Origin: Sphaerolaimus hirsutus
Taxonomy: Eukaryota; Nematoda; Chromadorea; Monhysterida; Sphaerolaimidae
Assembly (NCBI GenBank): GCA_964036195.1
Contig: OZ038458.1
Span: 10,305,832-10,369,831 of the forward strand
DNA length: 64,000 nt
Direction: 5' to 3'
How positions within the stretch are numbered: position 1 is the first letter of the stretch; every line of letters begins with the position of its first letter. The notes beneath the pieces were generated by a model, which saw only the letters and a program-made list of their open reading frames with translations, was not told the DNA's origin and did no database searches. The position numbers were made by a program, and so were the translations under genes. This document shows positions 59,001 through 64,000 of this stretch, piece after piece.

Positions 59001-62000
59001 AGGCCTCTAAACGTCTATGTAAAAGACTATCTGAAATACGTTTTCTGTACTCGCGTACTTTCAAAAAGTAGACGTAAAAGCGAATACTGGTACTTTTTCA
59101 GAGGAAACGTAAACGTATTTACTCGGTACTCGTGTAAACGTATTGTGCGAGTAAAAGTGAATACATTTTAACAACTATGGGCGTAAAACCGCCTTGATGA
59201 GAATTCAACGTTGAATATGTAGACGCGTAAATAATATGACCTGGGCTGCAATAAACTCACAGCGCTGGAACTGGGAAAAGGCGATTTCCCGCCGATCGTC
59301 TCGGCATCGATACGCATCCACAGCGACGAGTGGTCCTCCCAGCACCATAGCTCCAATACACGCTCCTCTAGCTGCGAAAAAGATCAGAATGTCATCAATA
59401 CGAATTAGAGTTCAAATGGGATCCCGAATCCCTATGATTTACGGGATTCAGCGGTCCCGATCCCGAAAACTGAAAATCCCAAACCCGGTCCTGATACCGA
59501 AAAATTATAAAAATGCGATCCCGATCCCGGAAAAATAGTCGAAATGTAAAAAAAAATTCTGCACTGCGAGATGTGCACCGAAACGTCCAATGTGCTTTTA
59601 TTTACACCACTTCTCTAGCATTCAAGGTGTTTTAGACATCTCTTCGTAAAAAATAGAGACACCTCAATATAATAACTTTGGCTAAATACCGATCCCGAGA
59701 CCCTAATCCTGATCCCAAAAACACAAAAAATAATCCCGATCCCGTGACCCAAATCCCGATCCTGAAAAGTCAATTCTGTTTGAACCGTAATACGAATGCG
59801 GTGTTCAGAACTATTTTATACGCACATCTGAAAAGTGTGACACGAGCCGTCGGCTGAGATACGGCTCCGACCTGACAATCAGTTCAATAACTTTCCAGAA
59901 CTGTATTGGCTGCAGTGAAAGAGCATCGAGTACCAGTCTGAAGCGGCTGCAATGTGGGCTGCAAATATGTATTTATTTCACAAGTTAGCATTTCATAAAC
60001 ATTTCACGCGAAACCTGAAAGTTGCCATCTCCGAACTTCCATCCACTGTGAGAAATAACATCACTTGCACTGCTGCAGCGAAAACACACCGGTGGAAGGT
60101 ACTAAACATTAACGTTCTCTGAGCGTATAAAAGGTATCACGGTCAAGTGAATCAATAAAACTGAAAACCAAAAATCAGAAGAAAAAATCCTCACAATAAA
60201 GGACGGTACTCCACCTCTACCGGCAATACGTTCAGCCTTTATTATACTCAGCAAAAATCGACTGTAGAGCAGTTTCACGCTTTCAAAGAACTCACTCAGC
60301 TTATCCGAGTCAAGCCCTGATTCCTGCATGGCATACAGGTTAGGGTCAAAACGGGATCCCAATCCCGAATCCCGAAAAAGTTCGGGATTTTATGGTCCCT
60401 ATCCCGATCCCGAAGCCCCAATACCAATTCCGATCCCGAAATCTCAAAACCTCAATACCGATCCCGTTCGAACCCTAATACAGGTTATACTTTTTGTTGT
60501 ACCTGGGCCACAATCCCTAAAAGAAACCTACCTCAAGGGACGAAGTCACCAGAGCAGCATATCCATTTGATACAGCAAAGAAACGCTCTGCTGTTTCATC
60601 ATCGGTCAATTGAACCACTAAAGCTTTCAATTCAGTTTGCAAGCTGGTCAACTCACTTCCGCTAGTTAGACACTGCTCCAACTCAGTCTGCGTTAAAAAT
60701 GGATTCTTTGAAAACTGTGTTTAGCAATGGAAAAATATCTGGGAGATAAATATTTTCAAAATATCAGAGAATAAAATATGTAAATACCGCAAATCCTCGA
60801 ATAAGACCCCCCGCCCCATCGAATAACTAACTACCCCCTGCTGCAGAAAAAATAACCCTCCCCTTGAAAAACTCCTCCCTCTGATGAAAACGATACAATA
60901 CAAATCTATAAAAGAATAGTAGCCTATGACAGCGACAGCAGATACATAATGTGTATGCAGTGTATACACATTGTTTTGTTGTTATTGGACGGTGAAATAC
61001 CTGAATTAAACGAGTTTACATACTGCACCCATACAATGAATTAAGTCCAACTTTCCTGAGGAAAGAATAACTCCCCTGGGGTCTTATTCGAGGATTTAGG
61101 GTATTTATATTTTTCCATATATATTTAATTATATCTTTTTGCTGAGAAATTTAATGAGATTTGAAAAAATATATCAGAAAATTTAAAATATATCTGACTA
61201 ATATTTATTCACTTTTTTCAGCTTTTCCTTAATCTTATGATATTTAGAGAGATTTCATTTGATTAATTTGAGTCTCTTTCTGGGAGAGTATCTAATTATT
61301 TAGGGTGGAACTCAAACAGCGGGTGATTGTACTTAGTACAAACAGCCTTTCGTGTAGTTCGTTCGTATGCCCTGAACAAATGAACTCCATTCAGTCAACT
61401 ATATTTTCTCAAATTTACCCATTTATAAATGCTAACGGCGTTTCACTTGCTAACGGTGTTCAAAAATGTAAACAGTCAAAAACGTTAAAAAAACAATCAA
61501 CAAACCTCAGCAGAAGTTCCGGTAATAGCAAAAGGGCAGAAAGGCTCCCCTGAAATTGTATACACTCGACCAACAGGCGCTGCTTCAAGCCGGGGGTTCG
61601 ATTCACTCAACTGCGCACAAAAAGTTATTTTAGCGATTTGGGAGGGGGTTCAGTGCATTGTAGCTAGGGTTCAAACGGGACCAGTTTTCGGACCGGGACC
61701 AGAAATTTTCTAATGCCGGGATCGGGATCTAATTGTAGCCAAAGAAATTTGATTCGGGATAGGTTCTGACAATTGCAATGAAATTGTTTTGAAAGTCTGA
61801 CAAATCTCACTAGCATGGGTATTCTAAATTTTGAAACTCCGGGTGGTTTTGGGGGATAACCCCCTCCTACCCCTGCTCATCAGTAACCAATACAAAGCGA
61901 TAAAACCAGACTGCACTTTGGTAAGGCACTGGAGGGTGCTGGTGCGCATCATCAGCGGCGCGTCGACTGGCGGCGACGCGTCAAAAGCGGCCGGCCGACA

Positions 62001-63843
62001 GGCGAGTCGGCGCACGGCGTCACCGTCGCTACTGGCGTCGTGCACGCGGCAGAGCGGCCGCGGCAACAGTTCACGCTCGTCGTAGCACACGCGCTTTGCC
62101 ACCTGGTTTGGTGAGGCTGGTGAGGAAAAGCGCCAGGAAAAATGGCGCCAGGCGCCAAACCAAATGATGGCGCCAGGCGCCAAACGGTACCAGAAACAAT
62201 GGTGCAGGATGCTGAGTTGGCGCCAGCAAAAAATAGCGCTAAGCGCCATTCAAAATAATGGCGTCGGGCGCCAGGTGGTGCCTTAAAAAAGGCGCCAGCG
62301 CCACGGCGCCATTCCATTACAACCGAACGCTCATCCCCAATAGAACACAGCACAGACGTCTTCAAACTCTAAGTGAACACCTACCTCGTCTCCATAAATC
62401 CTGTCCAGTCGGCTCAAATTGTCTGCCATGGTGTCCAACAAACCCGGACGTATATCATCTGGCAACCTGCCAACAAGCCAAGGCCGCTCCGTGCTCATCA
62501 GCGCGCGCATCTTCGGTATATAAGTATGCGTGCGGTACAGCTTCGCGTCCAGTGTGGGGCAATGACACAGCTGCGATAAGAACAAGAAAAGTAGATGAAG
62601 CCGCTGAAGCAGACTGGTTGCTGAAATTAACATGCGCGCAGCATGTGGAAACATTCATAAATCCGATCACATTTGGAACATTTCGAGTTTGTGAAAACCA
62701 AACAGAAATCCAACACCAACAAAAAACCACGCAAATTATCCACCGAACACAAACCTCAGCCAGAAATGGCACAGCGCTCCTTTCATCATAATCGGGGGCA
62801 CTCCAACAGGGCCACCCAGCCACCTCTGGATTGACCCACTGCGCTCTGGCGGGGCACTGCAGCGCAGCTAATGTGATTGTGTCCAGAACAGAAAGAAGCA
62901 GGTTGAGGCCGATGGCGACATCTTCATCGGCGCGTGAAAACGACTCTGAGAAAGTAAATAGATTTTTCTGGTGCTTTATGCGACTATGTCGCTATATGCA
63001 AGTAGACCCTCTCTGCAAGTAGTAGCGGCCTGTAAGTAATTATAACCGCTCTGCAAGTGCGCTCGCCCTGCAAGTATGCACCCCAGCTAGCATTGAACAA
63101 ATGGGGGGTATTTTGAGAAAGTCTTAATTACGTATAAAATCTAAAAATCAAGATACAATTAAATCTATCTTAAATTATACAGTAAAAATATAAGAAAACA
63201 TTAATGAAATATCTTTCCTTTTTCTTTTCATAGTGGAAAAACCGGGCGAAAATGTGAATCAACATGATTTTTTATATTAAAAAAAAAACAAATCTCCTAA
63301 AAAATATTTCAAATGTAAGATTTAATTATATTTCTCTTTTGGGAGACTTTCTGAGATTATATTTTCTCACAATCACAAATTCTTCAATGCTAGCGTGTAT
63401 ACTTTTCAGGTGAGCGCACTTGCAGAGGGTTCATAATTACTACTACTCGTAAGGAGAGCTTACTTGCGGGGTGATTTACCAATTTTTTACAACAGAATCC
63501 AACTTTTTAGAGTGCAGAACAAAATCCACGCGTAGAACGGCATCCGCGATTCGTCCTCTTCCAGTTGGGAGCTGCACGCACCTGAAAAAACCCGAAATCA
63601 TGCAAAACACACCCTTTCCAAAAACAAAAAACAACAACAAACAAACCATCGGCAGTGCATCGGAATATCAACCTGAAAAGTAGCGCGAATCTTCTATAAA
63701 GCACCACGGCCACTGCGAGCGACGAGTGCATCAGTGTAAACTGTTCGCGAACGGCCATGCGCGCCTCGCCGCTGATGAGCTGCTCGGCGACCTCGGGCAG
63801 CATGTCGAGCCACTTGGCCGACTTGTCCGCGAACTCGAGCACA
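56063..63843 (-). CDS. Retinoblastoma-family pocket protein, p107/p130 type (17 exons, both ends missing)
   Basis: Exons: 63673-63843, 63491-63581, 62755-62943, 62385-62570, 61917-62102, 61506-61610, 60532-60714, 60195-60323, 60015-60118, 59826-59937, 59261-59371, 58633-58687, 57341-57454, 56922-57056, 56621-56848, 56443-56555, 56063-56359. All phases chain, giving about 840 residues. Pocket proteins bind E2F/DP in the nucleus and repress cell-cycle genes; family members are about 900-1100 residues. Support: N-terminal LEFADKSAKWLDM and GLNLLLSVLDTITLAALQC align with p130 LLLCALDLVYGNALQC. FHRCVFAAAVQVMLFL and LSLQPIQFWKVIELIVR are pocket A helices (compare LNLQPFYFYKVIEVVIR). LEERVLELWCWEDHSSLW ends box A. 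The spacer carries AKRRLDF, a cyclin-docking RxL motif typical of p107/p130. Box B has FLPKVYTLIARRLSDLCDRL, LRGRHLDQFIACAVHCC and LSEFYSEVF. The last exon (SPRGGTLVVGG) is weakly conserved. The first exons lie beyond 64000; the C-terminal exons are not located. Confidence 0.85.
56443..57056 (-). other. Pocket B domain exons of the RB-family gene
   Basis: Three exons (56922-57056, 56621-56848, 56443-56555) encode cyclin-fold box B. By alignment with human RB from memory, Tyr709 corresponds to His and Lys713 to Val in CAVHCCCVRP. Tyr756 is kept and Asn757 becomes Ser in FYSEVF. These residues line the LxCxE-binding cleft in RB. RHLDQ, the most conserved string of box B, is intact, so the fold is probably kept while peptide binding may differ. 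Confidence 0.7.
57075..57182. mobile_element. Short TACCGTATT-family relic in a pocket-protein intron
   Basis: TACAGTATTTCTTCGAATTA on the left, GGGGAAATATGGCA on the right, with one G13 tract. It begins about 20 nt from the acceptor of exon 56922-57056. Confidence 0.55.
57496..58179. mobile_element. Inverted-repeat element built from AAAAGTACCGATCTACA units
   Basis: Ends TGAAGGGTGTGCTTCTAAAA and complement. Seven or more internal copies of TACCGATCTACA repeat the subterminal motif. Lies in the intron between exons 57341-57454 and 58633-58687. Confidence 0.72.
58698..59177. mobile_element. hAT-like element with GTAAACGTA/GAGTA arrays at a splice acceptor
   Basis: Left end TAGAGTTGTTAGAAATACC, right end TTTTAACAACTA, with GAGTAAACGTGAGTAAACGT arrays. 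The flanking octamers do not match. Its left end lies 9 nt from the AG acceptor of exon 58633-58687. Confidence 0.6.
59406..59789. mobile_element. hAT-like element with GATCCCGATCCCG arrays
   Basis: Ends TAGAGTTCAAATGGGATCCC and CTGTTTGAACCGTA, flanked by the 8-bp direct repeat ATACGAAT (59398-59405, 59790-59797). Intronic in the pocket-protein gene. Confidence 0.85.
60341..60477. mobile_element. 137-bp hAT-like MITE at a pocket-protein splice acceptor
   Basis: Ends TAGGGTCAAAACGGGATCCC and CCCGTTCGAACCCTA, flanked by the 8-bp direct repeat ATACAGGT (60333-60340, 60478-60485). Its edge is 15 nt upstream of the AG preceding exon 60195-60323. On the minus strand the end plus duplication reads GACCCTAACCTG, resembling a branch-point sequence. 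Confidence 0.85.
60785..61103. mobile_element. TACCGTATT-family relic in a pocket-protein intron
   Basis: TACCGCAAATCCTCGAATAA on the left and CTTATTCGAGGATTTAGGGTA on the right, including an ATGTGTATGCAGTGTATACA palindrome. Confidence 0.6.
62117..62325. mobile_element. GGCGCC-repeat hAT-like element at a pocket-protein splice acceptor
   Basis: Right end GGCGCCATTCCATTAC matches the 34721-34870 family, and the left TGAGGAAAAGCGCC matches its other end. The interior is GGCGCCA units. The left edge is about 13 nt from the AG preceding exon 61917-62102, and the element supplies most of the CTTTTCCTCACC pyrimidine tract. Confidence 0.6.
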
Positions 63844-64000
63844 CTGGGGTGATAACTCGTGTTATTGACTATGATATCGCACATTTAGTGCTAAATAGCT
63901 CAGACAAAAATTAGTTTCACTTCAGGTATGGCAACGTGCAGTGCATTCAACTAGTGTGGGATTGTTTCAGCGGGCGGATTGATTCACCGTACACGCGTAT

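Overview
Eukaryotic nuclear DNA, almost certainly from an invertebrate animal. The genes are split into short exons with GT/AG introns. The two recognisable ones are animal signalling and cell-cycle genes: a retinoblastoma-family (p107/p130-type) pocket protein and an R7 RGS-binding protein. Coding exons are GC-rich, while introns and intergenic DNA are AT-rich and packed with small DNA-transposon derivatives. An arthropod is plausible but cannot be fixed from sequence alone. I see no rRNA or tRNA genes, no CRISPR and no bacterial-type operons. All six supported genes are on the minus strand. Exon joins were built by eye from splice sites, reading phase and similarity to family members remembered from other animals.

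Layout. 1-18.2 kb: a tandem cluster of three paralogous genes for secreted glycine-rich proteins. Gene C (only exon 1 is in the window), gene A (2.2-7.9 kb) and gene B (14.4-18.2 kb) share a 69-nt signal-peptide exon and a TATA box. A and B also share a 49-nt basic/acidic exon, long Gly-rich repeat exons, and a Gly/Asn/Arg-rich last exon. 18.8-21.2 kb: a compact six-exon R7BP-like gene. 21.5-39.4 kb: no supported gene, only transposon relics, fold-backs and a few GC-rich islands. 39.5-42.4 kb: three phase-compatible exons of an unidentified Gly-rich protein. 42.4-56 kb: transposon relics, GC-rich islands and a 200-base run of N (48400-48599). 56.1-63.8 kb: 17 exons of the pocket-protein gene, whose 5' end lies beyond the window and whose C-terminal exons were not found.

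Mobile DNA is the dominant theme. One set is a family with TACCGTATT ends, G/C-tract interiors and TA target duplications (over 20 copies). The other is a group of several hAT-like non-autonomous families, starting YAGNGNTG or similar, at least fourteen of whose copies have exact or near-exact 8-bp target duplications. The interiors of the hAT-like families are degenerate short-period repeats (ATATCGAAT, GGGACCGG, CCGAAC, TTTTCCG, ACGTAA, GGCGCC). Several copies are nested. Some sit at functional sites: one beside the TATA box of gene C, and three to four within 10-30 nt of 3' splice sites of the pocket-protein gene and gene A.
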